64,000 nucleotides of DNA from an uncultured Eubacteriales bacterium (GCA_900545135.1 UQXL01000006.1:1-64000), one strand, 5' to 3'. Counted from the first letter of the stretch, positions 31,242-42,008 are shown. The notes: generated by a model from the letters alone, not told the origin. Made by a program: numbers and translations.

Positions 31242-32525
31242 TTAAATTTTCTGTAAAGCAGACTCCACATCATTTATTAAATCATCGATATTTTCAAGGC
31301 CTACGGAGAGTCTGATGAGATCCGGTGAAACGCCGGCGGCTGCAAGTTGCTCGTCATTCATCTGTCTGTGCGTTGAGCTGGCAGGGTGCAGACAGCAGGT
31401 TCTGGAATCGGCGACGTGAGTCTCTATTGAAGCTAATTTGAGATTTCCCATGAAGTCTTCTGCCTCTTTGCGGCCGCCCTTTACGCCGAAGCTTATTACG
31501 CCGCAGGAACCTTTTGGAAGGTACTTGGACGCTAAAGCGTAATATTTATTTGAAGAAAGATTAGGGTAATTTACCCAGGAAACTTTATCATTTTTCTCAA
31601 GAAATTCAGCCATTTTCATGGCGTTGCCGCAATGACGTTCCATGCGGACCGGAAGGCTTTCCAATCCCAGATTTAAAAGAAAAGCACTTTGCGGCGAAGG
31701 CGTTGAACCAAAATCACGCATCAGCTGAGCGACTGCTTTGGTTATAAAGGCGCCTTCGAGACCGAATTTCTCAGAGTACGTTACTCCGTGGTAGCTTTCG
31801 TCAGGAGTGCAAAGGCCAGGGAATTTGTCAGGATACCTTGTCCAGTCAAATTTACCGCTGTCTACTATACAGCCGCCGATGGTTGCAGCGTGTCCCTCCA
31901 TGTATTTTGTCGTGGAATGAGTGACTATATCGGCGCCCCATTCAAAAGGCCTGCAATTGACAGGCGTTGCAAAGGTATTGTCTACTATGAGGGGAACGCC
32001 GTGATTGTGAGCAGCCTTTGCGAACTTTTCTATATCTAAAACCGTAAGGGCGGGATTTGCTATGGTTTCTCCGAAGACAGCCTTGGTGTTAGGCTTGAAA
32101 GCAGCGCTCAGCTCTTCTTCGGAGCAGTCGGGATCGACAAACGTAAAATCTATTCCCATCCTCTTCATAGTTACGGCGAATAGATTAAAGGTTCCTCCGT
32201 ATATGGTCGATGAGGATACTATATGATCGCCGCAGGAGACGATGTTGAAAACAGTGTAGAAATTGGCGGCCTGTCCTGAGCTTGTAAGCATTGCTGCACT
32301 TCCGCCCTCAAGCATGGCTATCTTTTTAGCCACCATGTCGCATGTAGGATTGGAGAGTCTCGAATACATGTAGCCATCGGACTCTAAATCAAAGAGCTTG
32401 CCCATATCTGCACTGGTATCGTATTTGTAAGTGGTGCTTTGCATTATCGGAAGCTGACGGGGCTGGCCGTTGCCGGGCTTATAGCCCCCCTGCACGCATA
32501 TTGTTTCTATACTTTCCTTTTTCAT
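31242..32525 (-). CDS. metY: O-acetylhomoserine sulfhydrylase (MetY)
   Basis: 427-residue PLP enzyme of the Cys/Met metabolism family that makes homocysteine from O-acetylhomoserine and sulfide. The N-terminus TICVQGGYKPGNGQPRQLPIMQSTTYKYD, the cofactor lysine in HSTTKYMEGHA and the long YPDKFPGLCTPDESYHGVTYSEKFG insertion are typical of MetY and distinguish it from cystathionine gamma-lyase. Its ATG overlaps the stop of the upstream thiN gene (ATGA), so they are coupled. No SAM riboswitch or T-box was seen upstream. Confidence 0.93.
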   Translation of the reverse strand: MKKESIETICVQGGYKPGNGQPRQLPIMQSTTYKYDTSADMGKLFDLESDGYMYSRLSNPTCDMVAKKIAMLEGGSAAMLTSSGQAANFYTVFNIVSCGDHIVSSSTIYGGTFNLFAVTMKRMGIDFTFVDPDCSEEELSAAFKPNTKAVFGETIANPALTVLDIEKFAKAAHNHGVPLIVDNTFATPVNCRPFEWGADIVTHSTTKYMEGHAATIGGCIVDSGKFDWTRYPDKFPGLCTPDESYHGVTYSEKFGLEGAFITKAVAQLMRDFGSTPSPQSAFLLNLGLESLPVRMERHCGNAMKMAEFLEKNDKVSWVNYPNLSSNKYYALASKYLPKGSCGVISFGVKGGRKEAEDFMGNLKLASIETHVADSRTCCLHPASSTHRQMNDEQLAAAGVSPDLIRLSVGLENIDDLINDVESALQKI

Positions 32526-33175
32526 AATTTATCTCCTTTACTGTCTAACTTGGCTTTTTTTGAATATATGATGATCAATGTTCCGTCTTTCACCGAAATC
32601 AAGCTGCGTTCTCCTGTGAACTCGTTACTGACGCCAAGGGGATAGCTGTTGCTTAAGCGGGCGTCTGATAAAGCGTATTTAAGGCCCTTTTCGTTTACGC
32701 CGACGGAAACGCTGCTGTGGGAAAATACGGAAATATAGCCATTTGACATGGCTTTGAAATTGATTTCACCGTTATGAACAGCCGTTATGATGCAGTCCTT
32801 ATCAATGAGATAAGCTCGCCCGCCTTTTATGGCTATGTCTGCTACGCATTGAATATTGGCAAGGGTATGGTCTATTCTGCCTCCTGTGCCTCCGTATATG
32901 CAAAAAACTCTGTAGCCCTTTGACCAGCCTGTTTCTATGGCTGCGGCAGTGTCGGTGACATCCTTTTCGGCAGGCAAAGCGATGGTTTTCACTTCACATG
33001 GGACGTAGCCCAAGGAATCAAAGTCTCCTATTACTATATCAGGCGTTATGTCGATGCTTTTCAGATAAGCATATCCGCCGTCTGCTGCTATTACGAGGTC
33101 TTCTGAATTTGGATTTTCCGGCGGCAGGTAATATTCGCCTGCGCCGAATATATAACATATTGATTTATTGTTCAT
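32522..33175 (-). CDS. thiN: Thiamine pyrophosphokinase
   Basis: Transfers pyrophosphate from ATP to thiamine to form the active cofactor. VIAADGGYAYLKSIDITPDIVIGDFDSLG, the PAEKDVTDTAAAIETG segment and YGGTGGRIDHTLANI are diagnostic. The frame starts at 33193, but CAGGAGAAA directly before the ATG at 33175 sets the start, giving 217 residues. Pairing with metY is unusual but both genes are intact. No TPP riboswitch precedes it. Confidence 0.92.
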   Translation of the reverse strand: MNNKSICYIFGAGEYYLPPENPNSEDLVIAADGGYAYLKSIDITPDIVIGDFDSLGYVPCEVKTIALPAEKDVTDTAAAIETGWSKGYRVFCIYGGTGGRIDHTLANIQCVADIAIKGGRAYLIDKDCIITAVHNGEINFKAMSNGYISVFSHSSVSVGVNEKGLKYALSDARLSNSYPLGVSNEFTGERSLISVKDGTLIIIYSKKAKLDSKGDKL

Positions 33176-33232
33176 ATTTTCTCCTGAAATCAATTTAATA
33201 TATTATAATACTTTACATGTGGAAATTACAAC

Positions 33233-33273
33233 AAAAAATTCCCCGAACGCCGAAAAGACGTATCGGAGAATTT
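33233..33273 (-). terminator. Terminator of the Cys-rich protein gene (minus strand)
   Basis: An 11-bp stem with one wobble pair (33236-33246 with 33263-33273) is followed, on the minus strand, by a run of T. It stands behind the gene ending at 33359. Confidence 0.7.
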
Positions 33274-33358
33274 GTAAGCTGCAGCCGATTTGCCGGCAGA
33301 AAACGTGCTGTCTCAAGACCGCTTTTCCTCTCAACTGAGATTTGTGCGGCCTGGGTTC

Positions 33359-34426
33359 TTATCTTCTGGGCTGAGGTCTGTTGGGGCGGCAGCCGCAGTC
33401 GTTAGGTTTGCCGTGGTCGTCCGGCCTGCCGTGATGATCCGGTTTGCCGCAGTCGTCTCTGTCCGGCTTTTCATCGCAGTCGCAATCACAGCAGTCGTCC
33501 TGCTCGCCGCCTGTGCTTCCGCAGTTTTCCGCCGTATCCTCCGGCCTGATCTGGTTAGGGAAAAGCGGAGGGAAGGTGGTGCAGATAGCGTTCTGCTGCA
33601 CAGGAGCCTGGGCGTATCCTGTGGAGAGGACGCAGAGCTGAACCGGCACGATGATTTTTTTCTCGCAAGTCACACATATCGCGATGATCAGATTGCCTGA
33701 TACGCAGCCGTTGTTGTCTACCGTCAGGTCCCTGCCGCAGTTGTTGGTAGCAAGTCTGGCTTCGCAGGCCGAATTGCAGAATTCCGTAAACCTAGGAAGG
33801 AAAGCGGTGTCAAGCGCCGACGGCATGCAAATTTCAAAAAAGTTGGTAAGTACCAGCGGCTGTGACTCCTCCGCTATGTTGACATTGGTGCATACGGTGA
33901 ACACCGTATCATTGTTGCAGCTGTCGCAGAGAAGCAAATCCAGCTCGATTATAACATTTCCGGTGATGGCGATGTTCTGGGTGCCGAATATAGGCGTACC
34001 CATGCATCTGTCATCGCAGTTGTCCGTTTCCGCGTACAGAAGTTTTTCTGAGAAGTTGCCGTCTACGCCGACAACGGTGAGATATTCACCTTTGCAGTTC
34101 TGAAGAAAAGTGGCGCCCGAGATACTCGTATTTACATCTAGTTTCAAGTTGCACGGGTCGTCAACGTTGTAGGGGTTAAAGCTCCTCTTGCATCTTATAT
34201 CTATAACTCTTTTTACTCTGTGACCTGCCGGTATCTGAGGCGTGAAAGACTGATTCTGTACAGTTTTCATGCCCTGCAGGTTGAATAAAACCGCATCGAA
34301 TACCTTTTGCACATAGATAGGCTCAGATTTGAGGCTGTCGATGTCTCCGTTGAATTCACAGAGGGTATTGGCGTTACAGCAATTTTGATAGAGGTCTTGG
34401 GAAACCCTTCCACCAAAGCAGCTCAT
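33359..34426 (-). CDS. Cys-rich protein with a His/Asp/Pro-rich tail, possibly spore or surface layer
   Basis: I do not recognise a family with certainty. The 355 residues hold about thirty cysteines, often in pairs, spread over two similar-looking beta-rich segments (for example LTVVGVDGNFSEKLLYAETDNCDD and LVLTNFFEICMP). A tail of about 45 residues made of Asp, His, Cys, Gly and Pro (DDCCDCDCDEKPDRDD, KPDHHGRPDDHGKPND) could bind metal. No signal peptide is seen, so export is not shown. The composition resembles clostridial spore-coat proteins; that is inference. AAGGAGGTAAA precedes the ATG. Confidence 0.75.
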   Translation of the reverse strand: MSCFGGRVSQDLYQNCCNANTLCEFNGDIDSLKSEPIYVQKVFDAVLFNLQGMKTVQNQSFTPQIPAGHRVKRVIDIRCKRSFNPYNVDDPCNLKLDVNTSISGATFLQNCKGEYLTVVGVDGNFSEKLLYAETDNCDDRCMGTPIFGTQNIAITGNVIIELDLLLCDSCNNDTVFTVCTNVNIAEESQPLVLTNFFEICMPSALDTAFLPRFTEFCNSACEARLATNNCGRDLTVDNNGCVSGNLIIAICVTCEKKIIVPVQLCVLSTGYAQAPVQQNAICTTFPPLFPNQIRPEDTAENCGSTGGEQDDCCDCDCDEKPDRDDCGKPDHHGRPDDHGKPNDCGCRPNRPQPRR

Positions 34427-34562
34427 ATAATTTACCTCCTTAAATGGTCCAATATCTTTCTCTGATAATATATGAAAAAATGCAAAAGTGTGTTACAATG
34501 AAAGTGTGCCCGCCAGATGCGGCGCTATTTAAATCCTTATCATCAGGAAAAGGGGAGACAGA

Positions 34563-35867
34563 ATGGAAAATTTAAAAATCAGAACACTTGACTGCGGCGT
34601 AAGAGTTGTGACGGAGAGAATACCTCACGTCAACTCGGTGGCCATAGGAATATGGGTCAAAAACGGCGCGGTGGACGAATATAAAAAAGTATCGGGGATT
34701 TCCCACTTCATCGAGCATATGATGTTCAAAGGCACCGAAAAGCGCAGCGCCAGGCAGATAGCCGAAGACATAGACAAGATAGGCGGACAGATAAACGCTT
34801 TCACCGGCAAGGAAGCCACCTGCTATTATGTGAAATCCCTCAACACACATCTCTTCGACGGAGCCGAAGTTCTCGTAGATATGCTGAACAATTCAGTGCT
34901 CGACAGCCGCGAGATGACCAGGGAAAGAAAGGTAATATGCGAAGAGATAAAGATGATCGAAGACCAGCCTGACGATCTTGCCCACGATACAGTGACGGAA
35001 CTGGTATTCAAGGGCAGCCCGCTGGCCAATTCCATAATAGGGACGCCGACTTCACTGAAAGGCATCACCAGGCCCGTTATCACGGAATACAAAGAAAAGA
35101 CATATACCAGAGACTCCATAGTCGTTTCCGTCGCCGGAAATATCGACGAAGAAGAGATATATTCATATCTTGAAGATAAATTCAGCCGGCTGCTGCCGTC
35201 CAGAGAAGAGCATCAGAGCGCAGCAAAAGAGCATCAGAATGAAGCAGAGCTTCAGGCGCAGAAAGCGGCAGGAGAGCCGGACGGCAAACCGTCGTGCAGA
35301 GTCATCGTCAAGGACATACAGCAGTCACATATCTGCATGGCAGTTAAGACCATTGACCTGGCAAACCCGAGATATTACGACTTTTCTGTGCTGAATAATA
35401 TCATGGGCGGAAGCATGAGCTCGAGGCTTTTCCAAAATATAAGAGAGGAAAAGGGCCTTGCTTACAGTGTCTTTTCAATGAACAGCTCTTTCAGCACTTC
35501 CGGATATTATAATATATACGCCGGCGTCAGCCACGACAAGATAGGAAAGGCTGTGGACGGAATCAGGGAAGAACTGGACGCGCTGGACGGGAAAGGCGTC
35601 ACGGAGGAAGAACTTTCCATGTCAAAAGAACAGCTCAAGGCCAGCTACATATTCGGCCAGGAAAACGTGGCCAGCAGGATGTTCACCACAGGAAAAAATC
35701 TGCTGCTTCTGGGCAAAGTTTTTACAGCCGAAGAAGTCCTCGACGGCATCGACGCCGTAAGCTTAAAGAGCATTGACGATATAAAGCATGTAATCTGTAA
35801 TACGGACAATTACTGCGCCGTCTGCGTTACAGACAAGAAAATAAATTTGAAGAAAATGATAAAATAG
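34563..35867 (+). CDS. M16-family zinc protease (MPP/PqqL-like)
   Basis: 434-residue processing-type peptidase. The inverted zinc motif HFIEHMMF (H48, E51, H52) lies in the usual N-terminal place, with the distal ligand in REMTRERKVICEEIKM. The second half contains MGGSMSSRLFQNIREEKGLAYSVFSMNSSF, the conserved R/Y site. A charged insertion near residues 220-240 is rich in Glu, Gln and Ala. Such genes often stand close to dut in clostridia, as here (21-base gap). The physiological substrate is unknown. Confidence 0.93.
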   Translation: MENLKIRTLDCGVRVVTERIPHVNSVAIGIWVKNGAVDEYKKVSGISHFIEHMMFKGTEKRSARQIAEDIDKIGGQINAFTGKEATCYYVKSLNTHLFDGAEVLVDMLNNSVLDSREMTRERKVICEEIKMIEDQPDDLAHDTVTELVFKGSPLANSIIGTPTSLKGITRPVITEYKEKTYTRDSIVVSVAGNIDEEEIYSYLEDKFSRLLPSREEHQSAAKEHQNEAELQAQKAAGEPDGKPSCRVIVKDIQQSHICMAVKTIDLANPRYYDFSVLNNIMGGSMSSRLFQNIREEKGLAYSVFSMNSSFSTSGYYNIYAGVSHDKIGKAVDGIREELDALDGKGVTEEELSMSKEQLKASYIFGQENVASRMFTTGKNLLLLGKVFTAEEVLDGIDAVSLKSIDDIKHVICNTDNYCAVCVTDKKINLKKMIK

Positions 35868-35888
35868 CGGGGAGCGAAACGAAAGATA

Positions 35889-36368
35889 ATGACTGAGGAG
35901 ATGAAGCTTGCCGGAATAAAAGCCGGAGGTGAGACATACGAAATAAGGGTAATAAGCAAAAGCGGCGTATTGCCCGGCTATGAGACGGAGGGATCCGCGG
36001 GGGCCGATCTCAGAGCGTATCTGAAGGAGCCGGTAACTCTGATGCCCGGCGAGAGGAAGCTGATTCCGACGGGACTATACGTTCAGCTGCCAAAGGGCAT
36101 AGAAGCCCAGGTCAGAGCCAGGTCGGGGCTTTCCATCAAGCATGGCATCGGGCTGGTCAACGGAGTAGGAACTGTGGACAGCGACTACAGGGGAGAATGG
36201 CAGGTGCCCATGATAAATTTCAGCAGCGAGCCTTATACGATCCACGACGGCGATAGGATAGCGCAGGTGGTGTTTTCAAGCTATATAAGAGCCGATTTTA
36301 AACTGGTTGAGGAAATAGATAAAACAGAAAGAGGAGACGGAGGTTTCGGCCATACGGGCATAAAGTGA
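35889..36368 (+). CDS. dut: dUTP diphosphatase
   Basis: Hydrolyses dUTP to dUMP and keeps uracil out of DNA. The five trimeric dUTPase motifs can be followed: [39 protein letters not shown] (motifs 2-3, with the catalytic aspartate in TVDSDY), GDRIAQVV, and the C-terminal GDGGFGHTG arm. At 159 residues it is slightly long because of an N-terminal extension. It is followed by another dNTP-clearing gene, a dGTPase. Confidence 0.96.
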   Translation: MTEEMKLAGIKAGGETYEIRVISKSGVLPGYETEGSAGADLRAYLKEPVTLMPGERKLIPTGLYVQLPKGIEAQVRARSGLSIKHGIGLVNGVGTVDSDYRGEWQVPMINFSSEPYTIHDGDRIAQVVFSSYIRADFKLVEEIDKTERGDGGFGHTGIK

Positions 36369-36438
36369 TTGTCGCCGATGGCTTATTGGGCCATCGGGAA
36401 CGGAAGCGGATTCCGCCTCAAAATAAAAGGAGATATAG

Positions 36439-37449
36439 ATGTTACTCAGAGAAGATTTGGAAAGGCGGGAATTTGAGATGCTTTCGCCTCTCGCCGTCAA
36501 GAGCGCCCAGTCAAAGGGCAGAGCGGCAGAAGAAGAAAAGTGCAGAATGAGAACTGAATTCCAGCGTGACAGAGACAGGATAATACACTCGAAAGCTTTC
36601 AGACGGCTGATGCATAAGACCCAGGTCTTTCTCGCGCCGGAGGGAGATCATTTCAGAACCAGGCTCACTCATACCATAGAGGTTTCCCAGATAGCGAGGA
36701 CCATAGCCAGAAGCCTCAATCTGAACGAAGACCTGACCGAAGCCATCGCCCTGGGCCATGACCTGGGTCATACGCCTTTCGGCCACAACGGTGAAGAAGT
36801 CCTGGACGAAGTTCATCCGGGAGGATTTAAGCACAACGTGCAGAGCCTGAGGGTCGTGGACGTGCTGGAATCGACCCAGTCGAGAAACGGCATGAATCTC
36901 ACTGCAGAAGTGCGTGACGGCATAGTCAATCATACGGGGAGAGCAATGCCCTTTACTATGGAGGGACAGATAGTCAAGATCAGCGACCGCATCGCTTATA
37001 TTAACCACGACATAGACGACGCGCTGAGAAGCAGCGTGATTTCCATGGAAGATATACCAAAGTCATCTCTCCAGCTGTTCGGGTACAGTCACAGGGAGAG
37101 GATAGACAACATGGTGACCGACGTGATCGTCAACAGCCAGAATAAAGATAAAATAACCCAGAGCGACAGCTTCAGGGAAGAACTGCTGAAGCTGAGGAGC
37201 TTTATGTTTTCCAACGTCTACAAGAGCAGCAGGGTAAAGAGGGAAGAAGACCTGGCGAAAGTCGAGGTGGTCATAAAATCTCTCTACGAATATTTTCTGA
37301 AGAATCCTGAAAAGCTCCCCGAGGACCTGCAGCAGATAGCTGTACGCGACGGTATCAACGAAGCTGTCAAGGATTACATAGCCGGCATGACCGACAGATT
37401 CGCCCTCAGCCTCTATACGGACCTTTTCGTGCCAAAGGGATGGAAATAG
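36439..37449 (+). CDS. dgt: dGTP triphosphohydrolase-like HD-domain protein
   Basis: 336 residues of the short dGTPase family. The HD metal motif is seen in RLTHTIEVSQIARTIARSLNLNEDLTEAIALGHDLGHTPFGHNGE, followed by the conserved NHTGRAMPFTMEGQIVKISDRIAYINHDIDD. It breaks dNTPs to nucleoside and triphosphate. AAAGGAGAT precedes the ATG. The order dut, dgt, dnaG, rpoD places nucleotide-pool control next to replication and transcription genes. Confidence 0.92.
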   Translation: MLLREDLERREFEMLSPLAVKSAQSKGRAAEEEKCRMRTEFQRDRDRIIHSKAFRRLMHKTQVFLAPEGDHFRTRLTHTIEVSQIARTIARSLNLNEDLTEAIALGHDLGHTPFGHNGEEVLDEVHPGGFKHNVQSLRVVDVLESTQSRNGMNLTAEVRDGIVNHTGRAMPFTMEGQIVKISDRIAYINHDIDDALRSSVISMEDIPKSSLQLFGYSHRERIDNMVTDVIVNSQNKDKITQSDSFREELLKLRSFMFSNVYKSSRVKREEDLAKVEVVIKSLYEYFLKNPEKLPEDLQQIAVRDGINEAVKDYIAGMTDRFALSLYTDLFVPKGWK

Positions 37450-37569
37450 CTTTGCCGGAGAAAATAATGAAGATATAAGTTTCTTAGCAGAAATAATACA
37501 AAACATAAAAAAGGAAATAACTCATTTTTTGCGTATAAAGAACATATATTGATGTTTTTGGAGCTTAAA

Positions 37570-39345
37570 ATGAGTTTTTCTTTTAGCAAAGATGCTGTAG
37601 ATGAATTGAAGAGCCAGATAGACATAGTGGACGTTATCGGCAGAGCCGTGCAGCTCAAGAGAGCCGGGGCCAACTACAAGGGGCTTTGTCCTTTTCACAA
37701 CGAGAAGACCCCTTCTTTTGTCGTATCTCCGCAAAAGCAGATATTCACCTGCTTCGGCGGCTGCGGCGCTTCGGGAGACGTGGTTTCTTTCGTCAAGCGC
37801 TACTATAATCTGGACTTTAACGAGGCCGTGGAAAAGCTGGCCGGAGAATACGGCATAGACATAAAGAGAACCACTTACAGCGACGACAGAGAAAAATATT
37901 ATGAAATAAACAGAGAAGCCGCCAGATTTTTTTACAAAAGCATGACTGAAAGCAAGAATGCCGGGTATACATATATTCATGGAAGAGAAATATCTGACAA
38001 GACCATAGCCAAGTTCGGACTGGGCTACGCTGACGAAAGCTGGGACAGTCTCTACCGCCATTTCAAGGAAAAGGGGGTCGATGAAAAGCTCCTGCTGGAG
38101 CTGGGGCTGATCTCCGAAAAGGGAGGCAAATATTTCGACAAGTTCAGAAACAGAGTCATGTTTCCCATAATCAATCCAAGCGGCAAAGTCATAGGCTTCG
38201 GAGGAAGAGCCCTCAGCAACGAAGTCATGCCCAAATATCTGAATTCACCTGAAAACAAGGTTTTCCAGAAGAAGAACAATCTGTACGCCCTCAACATAAC
38301 CCGACAGGAGATGGGCAAGGAGGGAATGGCGATAATAGTAGAAGGATATATGGACGTCATTTCCCTTTATCAGAACGGCGTTAAGAATGTTGCGGCTTCG
38401 CTGGGCACAGCTCTTACGGAAAACCAGGCCAAACTGGTGGGAAGGTACACAAAGAACGTTGTTCTTTCATATGACGCCGATGCCGCGGGACAGAAAGCCG
38501 CGCTGAGGGGAATAGACGTGTTAAAGCACGAAGACTGCAAAGTAAAAGTGCTCCACGTAACTGACGGCAAAGACCCGGACGAATACGTGAAAAAAAACGG
38601 ACGGGAAGCTTTCATGAAGCTGGTTTCAGAGGCTCTGCCATATACCGATTATAAACTGCAGGCGGCCAAACGCGGCCTGAATGTTGAAAGCGAAGAGGGG
38701 AAGCTTGATTACATGAAGAGAACAGCTCCCATACTCAAGGAACTCGGCCCTGTGGAAGCAGATATTTATACCAAAAAAATCGCCAGAGATATTGGAATTT
38801 CAGAAAATGCAATAAAATTGGAAATCCTAGGCAATAATAATGACAGCGGTGAAAAGCACAGATTTCAGCCAAGACAGGATAGGGAAGAAAAAACTTCCTC
38901 GCTTTCAGCTATGGAGATAACGGTGCTGAAATGCGTTTTCACAGAACCAAAGCTTACTGAAGAGCTGCTTTCCGAAGAAGAGCTGTTTCAAAGCAGCCTT
39001 GGAAGGAAGATCATAGATATCATTTTTGAACTTTACGGCCTGAACGGAGATTTCAGCTTGGGTCAGGTTTCCGACCGTCTCGAGCCCGATGAAAGCAAAT
39101 ATATTTCAAAAGCTCTGGACAATATCGCGGTAGCCGGCAACGCGGAGGAAATAATGCGTCAGTGTGTGGACAAGCAAAAGATAAGCCGGCTCAAGTCAAG
39201 AGAGGAAAGGGTTCTGGCCATGCTGTCGATGGCAGACGAAGAAAACAATACGGAATCGGCGCGGAAACTCACGGTGGAATTGATGGAAATACAGAAAGAA
39301 ATAAAGGTACATGGGGGAAAGTTTTATGTCAATGGAAAAAATTAA
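37570..39345 (+). CDS. dnaG: DNA primase
   Basis: Makes RNA primers for replication. The N-terminal CHC2 zinc finger reads [26 protein letters not shown]. The Toprim core follows ([29 protein letters not shown] and [12 protein letters not shown]), and the C-terminal part binds the helicase. The frame opens at 37549, but GGAG seven bases before the ATG at 37570 supports this start, giving 591 residues. The end overlaps rpoD by 20 bases, the classic macromolecular synthesis operon. Confidence 0.95.
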   Translation: MSFSFSKDAVDELKSQIDIVDVIGRAVQLKRAGANYKGLCPFHNEKTPSFVVSPQKQIFTCFGGCGASGDVVSFVKRYYNLDFNEAVEKLAGEYGIDIKRTTYSDDREKYYEINREAARFFYKSMTESKNAGYTYIHGREISDKTIAKFGLGYADESWDSLYRHFKEKGVDEKLLLELGLISEKGGKYFDKFRNRVMFPIINPSGKVIGFGGRALSNEVMPKYLNSPENKVFQKKNNLYALNITRQEMGKEGMAIIVEGYMDVISLYQNGVKNVAASLGTALTENQAKLVGRYTKNVVLSYDADAAGQKAALRGIDVLKHEDCKVKVLHVTDGKDPDEYVKKNGREAFMKLVSEALPYTDYKLQAAKRGLNVESEEGKLDYMKRTAPILKELGPVEADIYTKKIARDIGISENAIKLEILGNNNDSGEKHRFQPRQDREEKTSSLSAMEITVLKCVFTEPKLTEELLSEEELFQSSLGRKIIDIIFELYGLNGDFSLGQVSDRLEPDESKYISKALDNIAVAGNAEEIMRQCVDKQKISRLKSREERVLAMLSMADEENNTESARKLTVELMEIQKEIKVHGGKFYVNGKN

Positions 39346-40513
39346 CGATTACGATGTAAAAGACAATTTAAAATCAGACGACGACGGCTCCGATGATAAA
39401 AAGCAGGAACTTTTGAACGTCCTGTTGGAAAAAGGCAAGCAGGGGAAAAATCAGCTGACATATTCGACCATCGCGGATGTTCTCGAGTCCGCAGATTTAG
39501 ATAAGAATCAGATGGACGATCTATACGAAGTCCTCATGTCAAAGGGGATAGAAATAGTGTCAGAGACAGAGCCTGACGACTTTGACGAGATCATGCTCAG
39601 AGAAGAGGCTGAGGCTGATGATGAAGATCTGATCGTCGACGAGGCCGGCGAGATAGATCTGGAATCTACCATTCCAAAGAGCATAGCTGTAGACGACCCG
39701 GTGCGCATGTATCTTAAGGAAATAGGCAAAGTTCCGCTCCTTACAGCAGATGAAGAGATAGAGCTGGCAAAGAGAATGGAGCACGGCGATGAAGAAGCAA
39801 AAAAGAGGCTCTGCGAAGCGAATCTCAGGCTGGTAGTAAGCATTGCCAAGCGCTATGTTGGACGCGGAATGTTGTTCCTCGATCTGATTCAGGAAGGAAA
39901 TCTGGGCCTCATAAAGGCTGTAGACAAGTTTGATTATACAAAAGGATACAAGTTTTCAACCTACGCCACCTGGTGGATAAGGCAGGCCATAACCCGCTCC
40001 ATAGCGGATCAGGCCAGAACCATAAGAATACCTGTCCACATGGTGGAGACGATAAACAAGCTGATAAGAGTTTCAAGGCAGCTGCTGCAGACCTACGGTA
40101 GAGAGCCGACGCCTGAGGAAATAGGCGTGGAGATGGGTATTTCCGTGGAAAAAGTACGGGAAATACAGAAGATAGCCCAGGAACCTGTGTCACTTGAAAC
40201 TCCTATAGGCGAGGAAGAGGACAGCCATCTGGGAGACTTCATTCCGGACGAAGACGTTCCTGCACCTGCAGAGGCAGCGGCCTTTTCCATGCTCAAAGAA
40301 CAACTGGTCGAAGTGCTGGACACTCTGACCGACAGAGAGCAGAAAGTACTCAAGCTCAGATTTGGCCTCGAAGACGGCAGAGCCAGAACACTTGAAGAAG
40401 TGGGAAAGGAATTCGACGTTACGAGGGAAAGGATAAGGCAAATCGAGGCGAAAGCCTTGAGAAAGCTCAGACATCCTAGCAGAAGCAAGAAGTTGAAGGA
40501 TTATTTAGAGTAA
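39326..40513 (+). CDS. rpoD: Primary sigma factor RpoD/SigA
   Basis: 395 residues. Region 1.1-like acidic N-terminus, region 1.2 ([29 protein letters not shown]), region 2 ([56 protein letters not shown]), region 3 and region 4 with [30 protein letters not shown]. The ATG at 39326 after GGGGGAAAG is preferred over 39311. It directs housekeeping transcription, including the TTGNNN/TATAAT promoters found in this window. It overlaps dnaG and is followed after two bases by trmK. Confidence 0.97.
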   Translation: MSMEKINDYDVKDNLKSDDDGSDDKKQELLNVLLEKGKQGKNQLTYSTIADVLESADLDKNQMDDLYEVLMSKGIEIVSETEPDDFDEIMLREEAEADDEDLIVDEAGEIDLESTIPKSIAVDDPVRMYLKEIGKVPLLTADEEIELAKRMEHGDEEAKKRLCEANLRLVVSIAKRYVGRGMLFLDLIQEGNLGLIKAVDKFDYTKGYKFSTYATWWIRQAITRSIADQARTIRIPVHMVETINKLIRVSRQLLQTYGREPTPEEIGVEMGISVEKVREIQKIAQEPVSLETPIGEEEDSHLGDFIPDEDVPAPAEAAAFSMLKEQLVEVLDTLTDREQKVLKLRFGLEDGRARTLEEVGKEFDVTRERIRQIEAKALRKLRHPSRSKKLKDYLE

Positions 40514-40515
40514 AA

Positions 40516-41220
40516 ATGATAAAATTGACCGAGAGGCTCAAGGCCATCGCAGATGAAATAGACAAAGGAGAAAAAGTAGCCGACATCGGCACAGACCATG
40601 GTTTTTTACCCATATTCCTCTGGGAAAACGACATTTCCCCCGAAGTCATCATGACCGATATAAGCGAAGGCTCCCTGAAAAAAGCTGAAGAAAACTGTCT
40701 CATGCTGCATCCCGGGCACAGTTTCGACCTGCGGCTTGGCAGCGGCCTTGAAGTTATTCAGCCGGCAGAGGCGGACTGCATCGTAATGGCAGGAATGGGA
40801 GGCATACTGATGACTCAGATTTTGTCAGAGGATTTAAGCAAAACCCGCTCTTTCAAAAAACTGATTCTGCAGCCGCGCAACAATCCCGGAATTTTAAGGC
40901 ACTGGCTATATAACAACGGTTTTCATATTTCCAGGGAGCAGCTGGCCCGGGAAGGAAAATATATATGTGAAATAATCACTGCCCGCCGCGGCGAGAGGGC
41001 TGTGATAAGAAGCCTTGAAGCCGACAGGATAGAATACCAGTATCCTCACAGCCTGATAGATTTCAGAGGGCCGCTGACATGCGAGTTCCTCTCACGCAAA
41101 CTTAACGAAGAGAAGAGAATCCTGTCAGGCATGATGAAAGGTAAAAATCCTGATAAAAAAGAAATGAGAAGTCAGGAATACAGGATAGATTATCTGGAAA
41201 GGCTGATAAAAAAATTATGA
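40516..41220 (+). CDS. trmK: tRNA (adenine-22-N1)-methyltransferase TrmK
   Basis: 234-residue class I SAM methyltransferase. VADIGTDHGFLPIFL is the SAM-binding motif I, and the later AGMGGILMTQIL and LILQPRNNPGILRHWLYNNGF are characteristic of the TrmK (YqfN) family that methylates A22 of tRNA. The place directly behind rpoD and overlapping a NIF3-family gene by four bases is the standard Firmicute order. Confidence 0.93.
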   Translation: MIKLTERLKAIADEIDKGEKVADIGTDHGFLPIFLWENDISPEVIMTDISEGSLKKAEENCLMLHPGHSFDLRLGSGLEVIQPAEADCIVMAGMGGILMTQILSEDLSKTRSFKKLILQPRNNPGILRHWLYNNGFHISREQLAREGKYICEIITARRGERAVIRSLEADRIEYQYPHSLIDFRGPLTCEFLSRKLNEEKRILSGMMKGKNPDKKEMRSQEYRIDYLERLIKKL

Positions 41221-42008
41221 AGACAAGAGAGCTCCAAGGGATAATAGAAGATATGGCTCCTCTCAGCCTGCAGGAGGACTGGGACAATTCAGGATGGCAG
41301 ATTCTGCTTTCAGACGGCCCGGACGGCGGCGAGGAGATAAACAGCGTGCTTGTCGCCATGGAGGTGACCTCAAAGGTCATAGAAGAAGCTTCCTGCTGCG
41401 GAGCCGATGTGATAGTAGCCCATCATCCTCTAATCTTCGGCTCATTGAATAAAATTGACCGTAATGATATTACGGGAAACTTGGTCATAAAATTGATAGA
41501 ATCAGACATCAGCGTATATGCAAGCCACACTCCTTTTGATAAATGCGAGGGCGGCAACAACGACTATCTGGCCGGCATACTGCGTTTGCTGGATATAAGC
41601 CCGATGAAGACTGACCTTTCAGGATACTGCAGAGAAGGCTTTGTAGACGGAGAATGCAGCATAGGAGAATACATAGAGCAAGTATGCAGCTGGCTGAGGA
41701 TAAGCCGCGATATGGTAAGCTTCTGCGGAGACCTGTACCATAATGCAGGTAAAATAGGACTCTGCACAGGTGCAGGCAGCGAATTCATCCATGCGGCCAA
41801 AGAAGCGGGCTGCGATTTGTTCATCACAGGAGACGTGAAATACCACACGGCCCAGACGGCAAAGGAAATGGGACTCAACGTGCTGGACATAGGGCATTAC
41901 GGAAGTGAAAAGATCTTCACGGACAATATGGCTTCATATTTGAGAAATAACTGCGACATTGAAATCATAAAATCCACCGAGGATTTAAATCCTTTTTTAT
42001 CCATATAG
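41217..42008 (+). CDS. NIF3/DUF34-family dinuclear metal protein
   Basis: 263 residues of the Nif3-like family (YqfO in Bacillus). Metal-binding histidines are visible in IVAHHPLIF and, near the end, in DIGHYGSEK; the start LQGIIEDMAPLSLQEDWDNSGWQIL is conserved. The molecular role is not firmly known, and older names such as GTP cyclohydrolase type 2 are doubtful. It lacks the extra PII-like middle domain of longer members. Its start overlaps trmK (ATGA). Confidence 0.92.
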   Translation: MKTRELQGIIEDMAPLSLQEDWDNSGWQILLSDGPDGGEEINSVLVAMEVTSKVIEEASCCGADVIVAHHPLIFGSLNKIDRNDITGNLVIKLIESDISVYASHTPFDKCEGGNNDYLAGILRLLDISPMKTDLSGYCREGFVDGECSIGEYIEQVCSWLRISRDMVSFCGDLYHNAGKIGLCTGAGSEFIHAAKEAGCDLFITGDVKYHTAQTAKEMGLNVLDIGHYGSEKIFTDNMASYLRNNCDIEIIKSTEDLNPFLSI

